Part shown: positions 40,028 to 50,152 of the stretch, in pieces | How positions within the stretch are numbered: the first letter of the stretch is position 1 | Layout of the letters: the number at the start of each line of letters is the position of its first letter | Origin: Aquabacterium sp. A3 | GTDB lineage: Bacteria; Pseudomonadota; Gammaproteobacteria; Burkholderiales; Burkholderiaceae_C | Reading direction: 5' to 3' | DNA length: 64,000 bases | Assembly: GCF_038069945.1 (NCBI RefSeq) | Contig: NZ_JBBPEV010000005.1 | Location: forward strand, 1-64,000 | The notes under the pieces: generated by a model | Database searches by the model: none | Seen by the model: the letters and a program-made list of their open reading frames with translations, nothing else | Told to the model about the DNA's origin: nothing | Made by a program: the position numbers and the translations under genes

Positions 40028-40725
40028 CACGCGTACAGGACATCGCCATGACCAGCGCCTCGGCAGCGGTGATTCTGTTTGCCCTCTCGTCTTGCACCCT
40101 GACCACCAAGCAGGGCCATTCGACTGCGACACCGCAAGCCAAGGCAAATGCCTCACACATCGCTCAATTTGAGCGTTGGCGGGAGGCGTACTTCGCTCAA
40201 TGCATGACGCCCGATTGCCCCACCACCACGCCCAAAACACTGGCCGTGGCACCCGCAAGGTCACAGTCTTCGACGCAAAGTGAAGCTGGCCCGATTGAAC
40301 TTGTCGTACCCATCAAGCCAGCCGAGACGGCCAAGCCCATTCCTTCGCGCAAGCCTCAGGTGTTGATCCTGGCGTTTGCAACCGACAGTGCAGTGCTGAC
40401 CCCTGCACACCGGACTTTGCTGAACAACGCCGCCAGAGACCTGGGACGTGCCGGGCGCGTGCTCATCGTAGGACGCACCGACAACGTCGGCCCCGATGCG
40501 CCCAATCAGGCCATCGCGCTGGCACGGGCTGGTGCTGTTCGAGATCACATCAAGCGGGTCAGCCCCTCGCTACCAGATGACATCCGCATCGACGCCCGGG
40601 GCCTGTGCTGCTACGTCGCCAGCAATGACACACCCGAAGGCCGTGCTCGCAATCGTCGCGTTGAGGTCGTGTTCACGCCCCCATCCGATGACTCCCCAGC
40701 ACATGCCAACGAACCTCGCTCATGA
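40024..40725 (+). CDS. OmpA-family lipoprotein-like transfer protein
   Basis: A 233-residue protein. An N-terminal hydrophobic signal has a lipobox-like LSSC (about 20-23). A long linker leads to a C-terminal OmpA peptidoglycan-binding domain: VLILAFATDSAVLTPAHRTLL, VGRTDNVGPDAPNQAIALARA and GRARNRRVEVVF. It may anchor the mating apparatus to the wall. An ATGA overlap couples it to the transglycosylase. Confidence 0.85.
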   Translation: MTRVQDIAMTSASAAVILFALSSCTLTTKQGHSTATPQAKANASHIAQFERWREAYFAQCMTPDCPTTTPKTLAVAPARSQSSTQSEAGPIELVVPIKPAETAKPIPSRKPQVLILAFATDSAVLTPAHRTLLNNAARDLGRAGRVLIVGRTDNVGPDAPNQAIALARAGAVRDHIKRVSPSLPDDIRIDARGLCCYVASNDTPEGRARNRRVEVVFTPPSDDSPAHANEPRS

Positions 40726-40829
40726 ACCCTATTGCCCACCGCATCCCCCTCCTGAAACGTGCCTTCACGTTCGCAGGATCGCCCCCGCCTGCGTCAGGCC
40801 TTGACGCGCACCCCAGCCAGGAGATTCCC

Positions 40830-41243
40830 ATGCGCACAGCCATCATCCATCCCTTCACCCCTGTTCGCCCCTCTGCCCAGTTGAACGGCCAGCAAAGCCG
40901 TCAATCAAACGACAGTGACGCCAACAAGCCCCCGCACAAGCGCTGGCGTGTGGCCTCGGCGCTGGCCATGCTCGCTCTGGGCTTGGGCCTGTCCATGCCC
41001 GGCTTCGCCCTTGACCTGGTGGCGTTCACGGGCATCACCGGGCCTATGACGTCCGCCCTGGCGCAGATCTCCGCACTGGGCCCCAGCGTCAAAGCCCTGG
41101 TCGGCTTCGTCGGTTTCGTGGTCGCACTGATCTCGCTGTCGGCCCTGCGCAATTTCGGGCCCGTGCTGTTCTACGTGGGCCTGGCCATCTTCGGTGCGGT
41201 AGGCCTGGTGATCGCCGGCGCGATCATGGGCGCGGTCGTCTGA
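40830..41243 (+). CDS. traA: TraA-like F-type propilin
   Basis: A 137-residue propilin. A long basic leader ends in a hydrophobic signal with a cleavage site near PGFA (residue 60). The mature piece is about 77 residues: a small, Ala/Gly-rich, two-helix membrane protein (ALVGFVGFVVALISLSALRNFG, VLFYVGLAIFGAVGLVIAGAIMG region) of F-pilin size. The ATG at 40830 has AGGAG at good spacing; an ATG at 40722 overlapping the previous gene is possible but less supported. It precedes traL. Confidence 0.78.
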   Translation: MRTAIIHPFTPVRPSAQLNGQQSRQSNDSDANKPPHKRWRVASALAMLALGLGLSMPGFALDLVAFTGITGPMTSALAQISALGPSVKALVGFVGFVVALISLSALRNFGPVLFYVGLAIFGAVGLVIAGAIMGAVV

Positions 41244-41271
41244 GGTCAGCTCAAACCTGCAGGAGCCTGAC

Positions 41272-41571
41272 ATGCAAGCCGACACCTACATCCCCCGTCG
41301 CCTGGATGACCCCTGGAAGATCGGCTTCTGGGACATCGATGTGGCCGCCCCAGTGATCTTTTTCTTCTTTGTCGGCTACCTGGCGGGCACCAAGCTGGCC
41401 TTTGCGGCCTGCGCGGGTGCGGGGATCTTCCTGTCGCGGTGGATCGCGCGCATCAAAGCCGACAAGCACCAGGCCTTCGCAATGCATTGGCTGTACTGGC
41501 ACCTGCCTCCCAGCCCCATGACCGCGATGCGCGCCACCCCGCCCTCCCACATCCGCCGCATGGTCGGCTGA
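41272..41571 (+). CDS. traL: TraL pilus-assembly protein
   Basis: A 99-residue inner-membrane protein beginning with the TraL hallmark YIPRRLDDP. Two hydrophobic segments follow (APVIFFFFVGYLAGT and FAACAGAGIFL) and a C-terminal HWLYWHLPP stretch. It assists F-type pilus assembly at the inner membrane (VirB3-like position). It is 28 bases after traA and 14 before traE. Confidence 0.92.
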   Translation: MQADTYIPRRLDDPWKIGFWDIDVAAPVIFFFFVGYLAGTKLAFAACAGAGIFLSRWIARIKADKHQAFAMHWLYWHLPPSPMTAMRATPPSHIRRMVG

Positions 41572-41585
41572 GCCTGGAGCACGCC

Positions 41586-42149
41586 ATGGACTTCGAGCGA
41601 CTCAACAGCGACATCAAGGAAATGCGCCGCCGCAACCGCAGCCTGGGGCTCGCGGTGGGCGTGCTGTCGTCGGGCCATGTCGTGGCACTGCTCGTCATCC
41701 TCAACCTGATCGGCACAGTGCGCACGGTGGTCGTGCCACCCACGATCGACAAGACCTTCTGGGTCAGCCGAGACAAGGCCAGTGGCGAATACCTGGAGCA
41801 GATGGGTGGCTTCATGGCCTGGCTGGTGCTGGACGTCACACCCTCATCGATCGACTGGAAAAAAAACATCCTGCTCGGCTATGTGGAACCCGACCAATAC
41901 GGCCCGCTCAAGACCCGGCAGGAGGTCGAGGCCGAGCGGCTCAAGCGCATCAACGCCAGCACGATGTTCATGCCGCAGCAGTTGGTGCCCAGCGAAGACA
42001 AGCAAAGCGTCGTGGTGCGTGGCCGACTGCGCACCCTGGTCAATGGCTTCGAAACCGCCAACGACCTCAAGGCCTACCTGATCGAGTTTAGTTTCAACGG
42101 GGCACGCATGCACCTCAAGACCTTCAAGGAGGTTCCCAATGCGAGCTGA
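41586..42149 (+). CDS. traE: TraE pilus-assembly protein
   Basis: A 187-residue protein with one N-terminal membrane helix (GLAVGVLSSGHVVALLVILNL) and a periplasmic body of the TraE/VirB8-like family (VVVPPTIDKTFWVS ... YLEQMGGFMAWLVLDVTP). It is a structural part of the F-type secretion channel. The ATG at 41586 is chosen because earlier in-frame starts lie inside traL. It overlaps traK by 11 bases. Confidence 0.92.
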   Translation: MDFERLNSDIKEMRRRNRSLGLAVGVLSSGHVVALLVILNLIGTVRTVVVPPTIDKTFWVSRDKASGEYLEQMGGFMAWLVLDVTPSSIDWKKNILLGYVEPDQYGPLKTRQEVEAERLKRINASTMFMPQQLVPSEDKQSVVVRGRLRTLVNGFETANDLKAYLIEFSFNGARMHLKTFKEVPNAS

Positions 42150-42993
42150 TTTCAAGCGATGCCAGCAGCCCTCCACTTCGCTGACAAGCCTGCTGCTGGC
42201 CATGGTGACAGCCGTTGGGATGGCAACGGCACCAAGCCTCGTCACCGCGCTTCAGTTGGTCGAAGCCCGCGACGGTGTCTCCGTTGAGGCCATGGTGTCG
42301 ATCAAGGAGCCCACACGCATCCGCATCGATGGCGCGCCCATCACCGATGTGTTCGGCAACATCTATTCGAGCAACTGCGCCAACGGAACCCCGCCCCCCA
42401 ACAACAGCCAGAACATTCCGACCATCAATCCCACGGGTGAATTGGTCCTCGAATGCGACAAGGACAAGGGCGAGGTCTACATCCGACCCGTGGGCAAGTC
42501 CACCAAGCCCATCAACCTGTTCGTCTCCAGTGCGAAGGCGACCTACACCCTGCTGCTGCATCGCTCGGACACCCCCGCAGACACCATCGTCATCCGGGAT
42601 CCCAGTGCCAGGCTGCTGAAGCTGGACAACGCGAACCCAAATCCCTCGGGCATGTCATTGGGCACTTCGGCCAACCACATCCGAGCCATGAAGGCCTTGC
42701 TGGTGGCAATGGCCTCTGACCGGGTGCCTCCCGACGTGCGGGTCGAGGAGGTCAACCGCCTCGTCCCCCTGTGGCTCGAAGCGAGATTTTCCCTGATGCG
42801 TCGCTATGAAGGGCGAGGCCTGGTCGGCGAGAAATACCTGCTGCAAAACATCAGCCCGACCTTGATGGTGCTGGCCGAGCAGGAATTTGACCGCGAAGGT
42901 GCCCAGGTCATGGGCGTGTCGATCGAGAACCACAACCTGCAACCCGGAGAGGCCACGAATGTGTTCGTGATCCGGCAGGAGGCCACGCGATGA
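42139..42993 (+). CDS. traK: TraK secretin-like protein
   Basis: A 284-residue exported protein: signal peptide (SLLLAMVTAVGMATAPSLVTA), then TraK-type beta-rich domains (EAMVSIKEPTRIRIDG, ELVLECDKDKGEVYIRP). TraK is the VirB9-like outer-membrane-complex component that works with TraB and TraV. It overlaps both neighbours (traE by 11 bases, traB by four), typical of this operon. Confidence 0.9.
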   Translation: MRADFKRCQQPSTSLTSLLLAMVTAVGMATAPSLVTALQLVEARDGVSVEAMVSIKEPTRIRIDGAPITDVFGNIYSSNCANGTPPPNNSQNIPTINPTGELVLECDKDKGEVYIRPVGKSTKPINLFVSSAKATYTLLLHRSDTPADTIVIRDPSARLLKLDNANPNPSGMSLGTSANHIRAMKALLVAMASDRVPPDVRVEEVNRLVPLWLEARFSLMRRYEGRGLVGEKYLLQNISPTLMVLAEQEFDREGAQVMGVSIENHNLQPGEATNVFVIRQEATR

Positions 42994-44546
42994 ACACGCC
43001 TTTCGACCAAGCAGCCAATGGCAGCATCACCGGCTTGCCCGACCGCATCAAGGGGGCCGTGGGCAGTGCCCTTCAAAGGCTGTCTCCACGGCAACGCCAG
43101 TACGTCACCCTGGCCGCCATCCTGGTATGTGGTGTCGGCCTGCTGTGGCTGATCTTCGCCCTCACCGACACGCGCTCGCCCACCGCAGACGCCAAAACCA
43201 ACGGCAGCGCGCAGCCTGCCACGGTCACCAACATCGGGGTGATGCCGCCGGGACAACAGGTCAACCCGGTAGACCAATGGGTGGGCACCGCAGGACGCAA
43301 GCTGGCGCAGTACGAGAACGAGCGCGATGAGCAGACCCGGCTCAACAAGGACAGGCAGGCGTTCGAGGCCCGCACCATGCAGCGCTTTGCCGAACTGGAG
43401 CAAAAACTCACCTCGGCCAGCCAGGCTGCCAGCATGCCCTCGGCACCCAACGCTGGGGCGGCGTCAAGCACGCCCGCTCCCCCAACGATGCCACCGGCAT
43501 CCAGCCTGCCATCGCCACCACCTCCGGCGCCCACCGCCCCGCCTCCGGCAAAGCTTCCGGGGCAGAGCGTCAACATTCCTCCACCGCTGCCTTCCTTCGG
43601 AACATCGCCCGGCACATCGCTCGCAGGCGCCATGCCCCTCGGTGATCCAGGCGCGGCACCGCAGGACAGGCCTCTCGATGCCCCGGTATTGACACGCGTT
43701 TCTCTGGTGGACCGAGAAACGGCCAAGACCGCTGCAACAGGCGCCACGGCAAGCACCACAAACAATGCCACGCCCGGATCACTGTCAACGGCCGACACCC
43801 GCACCGTCTCGACCTTCCTGCCCGTCAGCTTCACGCGCGGCACCCTGCTTGGTGGCCTGGATGCCCCAACGGGCGGGCAGGCCCAGTCCAACCCACATCC
43901 TGTCCTGATCCGGCTCTCGGACAACTCCGTCCTGCCCAACCGCTTTCGGGGGGAATACCGCGACTGCTTCGTGATCGCGGCAGGCTACGGCGACATCAGC
44001 TCGGAGCGGGCCTATCTGCGCACCGAGAACCTGTCCTGCGTACGCCCGGACGGCGCCACGCTGGAAGTCAAGATCCAGGGCAGCGTCTATGGCGAAGACG
44101 GCAAGGTGGGCATGCGCGGGCGACTGGTCACCAAGCAAGGCCAGATGCTGGCCAATGCCCTGCTGGCAGGCGTGGTCAGTGGCATCGGCCAGGGCCTGGC
44201 GACTTCATCGACCACCTACAGCACCTCGGCCCTGGGCACGATCGCCAGCAGCGGTGGCAGCACCTCCGACGCCTACAGAGCAGGCATCGGCACTGGTGTC
44301 GGCAAGGCCCTGGACCGGCTGGCGCAGTACTACATCAAGCTCGCCGAAAACACCTTCCCGGTGATTGAAATCGATGCCAGCCGAGAGGTCGATGTGGTGA
44401 TCACCAAGGGCGTGCGCATCGACGTGCCCATGTCGGCCAACGCGTACACCAGCACCAGCGGTACCCCCTCCAGCACGCTGGCGCGCTCGGCTGAGCCCGC
44501 CCCCGAAGACCGCTACCTGAAAGCCGCCAATGATGACAACTACTGA
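42990..44546 (+). CDS. traB: TraB channel scaffold (VirB10-like)
   Basis: A 518-residue protein: one membrane helix (about 38-58), a coiled coil ([24 protein letters not shown] region), a Pro-rich periplasmic spacer (about 150-200), then a conserved C-terminal domain ([35 protein letters not shown]). TraB spans both membranes and joins TraK/TraV to the inner complex. Codons overlap traK by four bases and dsbC by 17. Confidence 0.92.
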   Translation: MNTPFDQAANGSITGLPDRIKGAVGSALQRLSPRQRQYVTLAAILVCGVGLLWLIFALTDTRSPTADAKTNGSAQPATVTNIGVMPPGQQVNPVDQWVGTAGRKLAQYENERDEQTRLNKDRQAFEARTMQRFAELEQKLTSASQAASMPSAPNAGAASSTPAPPTMPPASSLPSPPPPAPTAPPPAKLPGQSVNIPPPLPSFGTSPGTSLAGAMPLGDPGAAPQDRPLDAPVLTRVSLVDRETAKTAATGATASTTNNATPGSLSTADTRTVSTFLPVSFTRGTLLGGLDAPTGGQAQSNPHPVLIRLSDNSVLPNRFRGEYRDCFVIAAGYGDISSERAYLRTENLSCVRPDGATLEVKIQGSVYGEDGKVGMRGRLVTKQGQMLANALLAGVVSGIGQGLATSSTTYSTSALGTIASSGGSTSDAYRAGIGTGVGKALDRLAQYYIKLAENTFPVIEIDASREVDVVITKGVRIDVPMSANAYTSTSGTPSSTLARSAEPAPEDRYLKAANDDNY

Positions 44547-45366
44547 CATGCGCCCGCCACTGCGAAGCAGGCTCCAGGCCGTGACGTTGATCTGGGCACT
44601 GTTCACGATGCTGGTCAATGGCATCGCCTGGGCGGGCGCTCCGCCATCTGAAGAGGCCCGCCTCCTGGCCGCACTCAGGAAGGCCAACCCCAGCACGCGC
44701 TTCACCCAGGTACTGCGCTCGCCCATTGGCGGGCTGTACGAAGTCTGGATGAACGGGAACGTGGCCTATGTGTCGGCCCGCCAACCGCGCTACTTCGTGT
44801 TCGGCCATGTCTTTGACACACAGACCATGACCGACATCACCGGGCCACGAATGGCCCTGGCGGCCAAGCAGAGCGCAATGGCTCCCGCTGCACCTACCGC
44901 AACAACGTCAGCACCGACGTCCGCACCGATTGCCTTTGACCAACTGCCACTGGCAGACGCCATCAAGACCGTGCGGGGCAACGGCCAGCGGCAGATCGCC
45001 GTTTTCAGCGACCCGGGCTGCGGCTACTGCAAGCAACTGGAGCCGGAGTTGGCCCGGATCGACAACGTCACGGTCTACACCTTCATGCTGCCCTTTCAGG
45101 GTGAGGTAAAGCCCATCGCACTCTGGTGCGCCCCGGACCGGGCTCAAGCCTGGCAGCGCTACATGGTGCAGGGCGATGCCACCGCGATCAATGCCCCAGG
45201 GCGATGCGATCACCCCATGGCCCGCAACCTGGCTTTGGCGCAGCGCATTGGTGTTCAAGCCACGCCCACCCTGATCTGGGCAGATGGCAGCCGCACCGAA
45301 GGCTACGTCGATCACCAGGTGATCCAGGCTCGCCTGAAACCGGCCACCTCGGAGGTTCAGCCATGA
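44530..45366 (+). CDS. dsbC: DsbC-like thiol-disulfide isomerase
   Basis: A 278-residue periplasmic protein. It has a signal sequence, a DsbC-like N-terminal dimerisation segment ([22 protein letters not shown]) and a thioredoxin fold with active site Cys164-Gly-Tyr-Cys167 ([15 protein letters not shown]) and cis-Pro in QATPTLIW. It would help fold cysteine-rich transfer proteins such as TraN and TraU. In-frame ATGs at 44530, 44533 and 44548 are all possible starts; none has a decisive ribosome site. Confidence 0.88.
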   Translation: MMTTTDMRPPLRSRLQAVTLIWALFTMLVNGIAWAGAPPSEEARLLAALRKANPSTRFTQVLRSPIGGLYEVWMNGNVAYVSARQPRYFVFGHVFDTQTMTDITGPRMALAAKQSAMAPAAPTATTSAPTSAPIAFDQLPLADAIKTVRGNGQRQIAVFSDPGCGYCKQLEPELARIDNVTVYTFMLPFQGEVKPIALWCAPDRAQAWQRYMVQGDATAINAPGRCDHPMARNLALAQRIGVQATPTLIWADGSRTEGYVDHQVIQARLKPATSEVQP

Positions 45367-46040
45367 ACGCCCACGGTCACCTCGCCACCCGCGCCCACCT
45401 CGTGCGCCTGATCTGGCTTCTGGCTTGCTTGCTGCTGAGCTTGTCGGGCTGCATGAACCTCTCTGGCCTGGGCGGCAGCTCCGATTACGCGTGCAAAGCC
45501 CCGGACGGGGTGACTTGCACCTCGGTGTCGGGCACCTATGCCAACGCCGTTCAGGACAACCTGCCCGCCCAGGTGGCCAAGCGCCGCATGGCCGCCAAAT
45601 CCAATGGCGAGCCAGGTACCAATCCCGCACCCGGGTCGCCACAGCCTCGCCTTGCACCAGCGCGGGCGTCCGCCCAAGCCACTGTCCCGCCCGTGGCGCA
45701 GTCCCCCAGCCTGGCGCTGCCCCTGCGCTCATCGGCCCGGATCCTGAGGCTGTGGTTCAAGCCCTGGGAAGACGCCGACCGCGACCTCTACGACCAGGGC
45801 TATGTCTATGTCCAGATCGATGCGGGTCAGTGGCTGATCGACCACGCACAGCGCCAAATCCGAGACGCCTATGCGCCCATACGACCTCCGATGGGTGCCC
45901 CCGTCAAACCCGCCACGCCAGAACAGAGCACCTCGCCCGGGCGGCCCGCTGGCCAGCAGCGCCAGTCGCCGTACACCCCGGACAACCCAGACACAGGGCC
46001 CCTGCTGCCGCCCACCGACAGCCCTGACCCCAGCAACTGA
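45363..46040 (+). CDS. traV: TraV outer-membrane lipoprotein
   Basis: A 225-residue lipoprotein: signal with lipobox LSGC, then the family start [22 protein letters not shown], whose two cysteines and CKAPDG motif mark TraV. A Pro-rich middle and a conserved [17 protein letters not shown] segment follow, ending in a Pro-rich tail. It is VirB7-like and secures TraK/TraB in the outer membrane. It overlaps dsbC by four bases. Confidence 0.9.
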   Translation: MNAHGHLATRAHLVRLIWLLACLLLSLSGCMNLSGLGGSSDYACKAPDGVTCTSVSGTYANAVQDNLPAQVAKRRMAAKSNGEPGTNPAPGSPQPRLAPARASAQATVPPVAQSPSLALPLRSSARILRLWFKPWEDADRDLYDQGYVYVQIDAGQWLIDHAQRQIRDAYAPIRPPMGAPVKPATPEQSTSPGRPAGQQRQSPYTPDNPDTGPLLPPTDSPDPSN

Positions 46041-46061
46041 ACTGCCCTCAAAGGTTGCGCC

Positions 46062-48677
46062 ATGCCTACCTCCTCAGTCACAGACACCTCAACAGTCACG
46101 ACAGCAGCCAGCGTCTCCATGGACGCGGCCCGTACCGTGCGCAGGCCCGCCCGCCCAGGCCTGTTCGAGGCCATGGGCCTGGGCGCGCCGCCTGACACAC
46201 CGGCAGAGCAATTCGCCGCGTGGCTACCCTACTCCGCCTACCTCGCAGACGAAAAAATCTTCGTCAATCGCGATTGCCTGGGCTTCATGCTGGAGGTCAT
46301 GCCGCAGTCGGGCGCAGATGAACGCATGGCCGAGGTGCTGATCTCGCTGTACGCAAACTGCCCGACGGGCGCGGGCATCCAGTTCCACCTGTTCGCCTCA
46401 CCTCACGTGCGCGGTCAGTTGCGCCGCTATGCCAACTTGCGAGTCGAAGACGAGGACCAGGCTGATAAGGCCAAGCATTGGGGGCGACCTGCCCGCAACG
46501 ACAACCTCTTCCACACCCTGGCCCGCCAACGCGTAGGCCACCTGCTGCGCGGCGCGCAATCCTCGCTGACCTCTGGCTTTCACTACACGATCCGGGACTT
46601 CCGCCTGATGCTCAGCGTCACCCTGCCCGGTGACGCTCAGGACATGACCAGGCGCGAAGAGGTGATGGCCCAGCGCGAGTCCATGGCCTCCACGCTGCGT
46701 TCGGCCTCCCTGCCCAACCGCGTCTGCGATGCCGCTGACCTGATCAACTGGTGCGCGCTGTTCACCAACCCTGACCGCATCTCGCAGACCGACGCTCCTG
46801 ACCTGCACTATGACGACGGACGCGAATTGCGCGACCAGATCATCGACTTCGACACCATCCAGGATCCCACCCCCAGCGGCCTGCGCCTGTGGAAGGAGAC
46901 CGGATCGGACGAACTGGAGGCGCGCTTTTACTCCATCAAGTCCTTCCCGGAGCGCTTCGCCCTTTGGCAGATGGGCTCGCTGATCGGCGACCTGATGCAG
47001 CCCGCTCTGCAGTACAGCGCGCCCTTCTTGCTGACCATGGGCGTGCATGTGCTCGACCCTAATGCCACCAAGGCCACGGTCACCGCCAACCATGTGCGCG
47101 CCACGCAGAACGCCAAAAGCAAGATGGCCGACGTGATGCCGGACGTGGGCAAGAAGCTGCAGGACTGGACCGCCGCAGCCCAGGCCATCGACACCGGTGG
47201 CAGCCTGGTCAGCCTGTACCACCAGTTGGCCATCTTCTCGCCACCGCGCAAGGCGGTGGCGGCCCACGAAGCGGCCAACGCCATCTGGCGTGGCCGGGGC
47301 TTTCAGCTCAATGCTGATGTGTACATGCACCGCCAGGCGCTGCTGGCCAGCCTGCCCATGACCCTCACGCCGCGCTTCCATGGCGACCTGGCCAAGATGC
47401 GTCGCGTGTCGCGCAAGACCATGGCCAACGCCATCCACCTCGCCCCGTTGATTGCGGAGTGGCGCGGCACACGCACACCCGCCCTGGTGTTCGGCGGGCG
47501 CCGTGGGCAGTTGATGACCCTGGACATCTTCGACAACGACCTGGGCAACTACAACTTCGCCATCATCGGCGCGCCGGGTTCGGGTAAGTCGGTGCTGATG
47601 AACGAGATGGCCTGGTCCTACCGGGCCATCGACGCCAAGGTCTGGATGCTGGACCTGGGCCGCTCCTTCGAGAAACTGTGCCGCAAGGCCAAGGGCACCT
47701 ACATCGAGTTCCGTCCCGATGTGGACATCTGCCTGAACCCCTTCACCAACATCGTTGACATCCACGAGGACATCGACATGCTGGTGCCGGCCATCTCCAA
47801 GATGTGCTCCATGCAGCACACGCTGGAAGAGGTGCAGTACAAGGCCATCTCGGCCATGGTGCTCAAGCTGTTCGCCGAGCACGGCAACGACCTGACCATC
47901 ACGGCGCTGCGCGAGGCATTCAAGACCGGCAACATCGAAGCCCTGGGCCTGGTCAACGACCAGCGCATCAAGGACCTGGCCGTGATGCTCAACCCCTACA
48001 CCCGAGGCGGCCAGTACGAGCGCTTCTTCGAGGGTCCCAGCAACGTCGATTTCAGCAACGACTTCATCGTCATCGAAAACGAGGAACTCAAGCGCCGCCC
48101 CGACCTGCACGCCGTCGTCAACATCCTGCTGCTGCACCAGATCACTGGCGAGATGTACCTCAGCCGCAACCGGCGCAAGGTGCTGTTCATTGATGAGCTC
48201 AAGCAGCAACTGGGCGACATCGGGGCCGATGACCCCGTCAAGGCCGCTGTGATCGAAGAAGCGGCCCGCCGGGCCCGCAAATACGGCGGGGCCTTGGGCA
48301 CGGCAACTCAGAGCGCTGACGACTTCTATGGCTCGGCCCAGATGGAAGCCGCGTTCAACTGCTCGGACTGGGTGTTTCTGTTGCGCCAGAAGCCCGAATC
48401 CATCGAGATGCTGGACCGCAAGGGCCGCCTGACCATGGATGAGCCCAAGAAGCGCTTGTTGAACTCACTGAGGACCGAGGCGGGCGTGTACTCCGAGCTG
48501 TACATCTCCTCCCCGGTGGGCGAAGGCGTGGCACGCAACATCCTGGATCCAGCCACACACCTGCTGTTTTCCAACAAGCTGGAGGACAACGCGCCCATCG
48601 ACGAGCTGCGTGCGCAAGGCCTGAGCATCGATGCCGCCATCACCGAACTGCTGCGGCGCCGGGGGCACACCGTATGA
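46062..48677 (+). CDS. traC: TraC pilus-assembly ATPase (VirB4-like)
   Basis: An 871-residue cytoplasmic ATPase. Walker A is IGAPGSGKSVLMNE (about 502-514) and Walker B is VLFIDELKQQ near 707-716. The N-terminal third is the TraC-specific domain. It powers pilus extension and retraction. Twenty-one bases separate it from traV, and it overlaps trbI by four bases. Confidence 0.95.
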   Translation: MPTSSVTDTSTVTTAASVSMDAARTVRRPARPGLFEAMGLGAPPDTPAEQFAAWLPYSAYLADEKIFVNRDCLGFMLEVMPQSGADERMAEVLISLYANCPTGAGIQFHLFASPHVRGQLRRYANLRVEDEDQADKAKHWGRPARNDNLFHTLARQRVGHLLRGAQSSLTSGFHYTIRDFRLMLSVTLPGDAQDMTRREEVMAQRESMASTLRSASLPNRVCDAADLINWCALFTNPDRISQTDAPDLHYDDGRELRDQIIDFDTIQDPTPSGLRLWKETGSDELEARFYSIKSFPERFALWQMGSLIGDLMQPALQYSAPFLLTMGVHVLDPNATKATVTANHVRATQNAKSKMADVMPDVGKKLQDWTAAAQAIDTGGSLVSLYHQLAIFSPPRKAVAAHEAANAIWRGRGFQLNADVYMHRQALLASLPMTLTPRFHGDLAKMRRVSRKTMANAIHLAPLIAEWRGTRTPALVFGGRRGQLMTLDIFDNDLGNYNFAIIGAPGSGKSVLMNEMAWSYRAIDAKVWMLDLGRSFEKLCRKAKGTYIEFRPDVDICLNPFTNIVDIHEDIDMLVPAISKMCSMQHTLEEVQYKAISAMVLKLFAEHGNDLTITALREAFKTGNIEALGLVNDQRIKDLAVMLNPYTRGGQYERFFEGPSNVDFSNDFIVIENEELKRRPDLHAVVNILLLHQITGEMYLSRNRRKVLFIDELKQQLGDIGADDPVKAAVIEEAARRARKYGGALGTATQSADDFYGSAQMEAAFNCSDWVFLLRQKPESIEMLDRKGRLTMDEPKKRLLNSLRTEAGVYSELYISSPVGEGVARNILDPATHLLFSNKLEDNAPIDELRAQGLSIDAAITELLRRRGHTV

Positions 48678-49045
48678 AAGCCCCTGATTTCATCCCTGCC
48701 CTGGTGCAACTGCTGCTCACCCTGATCGTGGTCGCTGCCGCCTTGCTGCTCTATGACCGCACGGTGGTCCGCCCAGCGCTGCGCATCGGCATGGTCGATG
48801 TGGCCGAGGTGTACCGGCAAAAGGAAGCCGCGTTCACACAACTGCTCACCAAGGCGGGCTCGGAAGACGATCGGCAAAAAGCCATGCTGATGGCACGCAC
48901 GTTCGCCCAACGCCTGCCCATTGCGCTGGAGGAATTGCCCCGCGACTGCGCATGCCTGGTGGTGCTCAAAGGCGCTGTCGCGGGGCCGACACCCCATACC
49001 GTGGATCTGACGGCCCAGTTGCGCCAGAAAGTGGGGATGCCATGA
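48674..49045 (+). CDS. trbI: TrbI (F-type) protein
   Basis: A 123-residue inner-membrane protein with one helix (LVQLLLTLIVVAAALLLY) and the TrbI_Ftype body IGMVDVAEVYRQKEAAF ... QRLPIALEELPRDCACLVVL. In the F system TrbI affects pilus retraction. It overlaps traC by four bases and the peptidase gene by four. Confidence 0.85.
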   Translation: MKAPDFIPALVQLLLTLIVVAAALLLYDRTVVRPALRIGMVDVAEVYRQKEAAFTQLLTKAGSEDDRQKAMLMARTFAQRLPIALEELPRDCACLVVLKGAVAGPTPHTVDLTAQLRQKVGMP

Positions 49046-49647
49046 CCTTGCAGATCGTCCGCATCCCGCCGCCCTTGCCCTGGCCTGTGCGCCGCTATCG
49101 CCAAGCCCGGCAATCCTGTTCCGAGCAACTGGCCCACATGCGTCGCCGCTGGTACCTCTACCTCCCCGTGTTCGCCATCTGGGCGCTGGCCTATGTCCGG
49201 CTGTTCCTGGATCCCACCCCGCGCCTGCCCATTGTCTTCAACTGGACGCCCAGCCTACCTTACCGTGTGGCCTATCGGGTGACCTGGACACAGTCTGCGC
49301 CGCCCACCTTGCACCGTGGTGACTACATCCTGTTCGCCTTCGCTGGCGATGCTCAGCAGCTCTACCCGGGGCTACGCGGCCAGCCCTTTTTCAAGATGGT
49401 CAGGGGCCTGCCTGGTGACACCGTCACTGTCCAAGACCGCAGGGTGTTGATCAACGGCGAGGCGGTGGGGCATGCCAAGTCTCAGACCTTTGACCACCGT
49501 GCGCTTGATCCCATTCAGCCCACGGTGATCCCACCGGGCAGCTACTACGTCCAGGGCAGCAGCCCCGACAGCTTTGATTCGCGCTACCGCAGCAGCGGTC
49601 TGGTTCGCGCCGAGCAGGTCATCGGGCTCGTGCGGCCCCTGTTCTGA
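49042..49647 (+). CDS. trhF: S26-family transfer signal peptidase (TraF/TrhF type)
   Basis: A 201-residue membrane peptidase. After one helix (LPVFAIWALAYVRLFL) comes the catalytic Ser71 in NWTPSLPYR and the general-base Lys118 in FFKMVRGLPGD; the end (GSSPDSFDSRYRSSGLV) is the conserved S26 box. Such peptidases mature pilin or related proteins in SXT, IncHI and IncC transfer systems. The ATG at 49042 overlaps the trbI stop; earlier starts lie inside trbI. Confidence 0.85.
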   Translation: MTLQIVRIPPPLPWPVRRYRQARQSCSEQLAHMRRRWYLYLPVFAIWALAYVRLFLDPTPRLPIVFNWTPSLPYRVAYRVTWTQSAPPTLHRGDYILFAFAGDAQQLYPGLRGQPFFKMVRGLPGDTVTVQDRRVLINGEAVGHAKSQTFDHRALDPIQPTVIPPGSYYVQGSSPDSFDSRYRSSGLVRAEQVIGLVRPLF

Positions 49648-49657
49648 GGAACATGAC

Positions 49658-50152
49658 ATGCAAGCCCGTCCAAGCCAACGCCAGCGACACTGCAACGGCC
49701 GCAATGACGTGCGCCACTCGGCGCCTCGCTTGATCCTGTGCATCTGGATCGCTGGTTTGGCATCTGCAGCCCACGTTCAGGCCCAGACCGCGACCAAGAG
49801 GTCGCCCCAGCAACTGGCCGAAAGTCTCGCCCACAGCAGTCCAGCCACTCAAAGCTCCAGCACGCCTGCGTCCACGCCAGACGACGTGCCTCTGGAGGAC
49901 TACCTGGCACTGCTGGCGCAAATCTCGCCTGCCGCGCGCGACGGCGCTCAAGCCTACTTGCGCGCGTTCGCGCAACGCTGCGGGCGGCCCCTCACCGCGT
50001 TGGCGTTGCGCAAGGCCATTGCCCAGGGCAGCGGTGACCCAGTCCTCATGGGCATGGTCAGCGCCAGCCACCCCAGCCAGTTGGCGCAGCGAGAAGCCCT
50101 GCTGAGCCAACTCACTCAACGCATCCGTTGCGACGGTCAGGGTCAGCCATGA
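49658..50152 (+). CDS. exported protein between the peptidase and traW genes, unknown
   Basis: A 164-residue protein with a signal peptide (LILCIWIAGLASAAHVQAQ). The C-terminal half is helical (LEDYLALLAQISPAARDGAQAY). AGGAAC precedes the ATG at 49658. No named family; its place suggests a role in pilus assembly. It overlaps traW by four bases. Confidence 0.65.
   Translation: MQARPSQRQRHCNGRNDVRHSAPRLILCIWIAGLASAAHVQAQTATKRSPQQLAESLAHSSPATQSSSTPASTPDDVPLEDYLALLAQISPAARDGAQAYLRAFAQRCGRPLTALALRKAIAQGSGDPVLMGMVSASHPSQLAQREALLSQLTQRIRCDGQGQP

Noticed and set aside
46398..48209. 603-codon open frame on the minus strand
   Set aside because: Antisense to traC, with no ribosome site and no domain. 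The Walker motifs on the other strand settle the coding direction.
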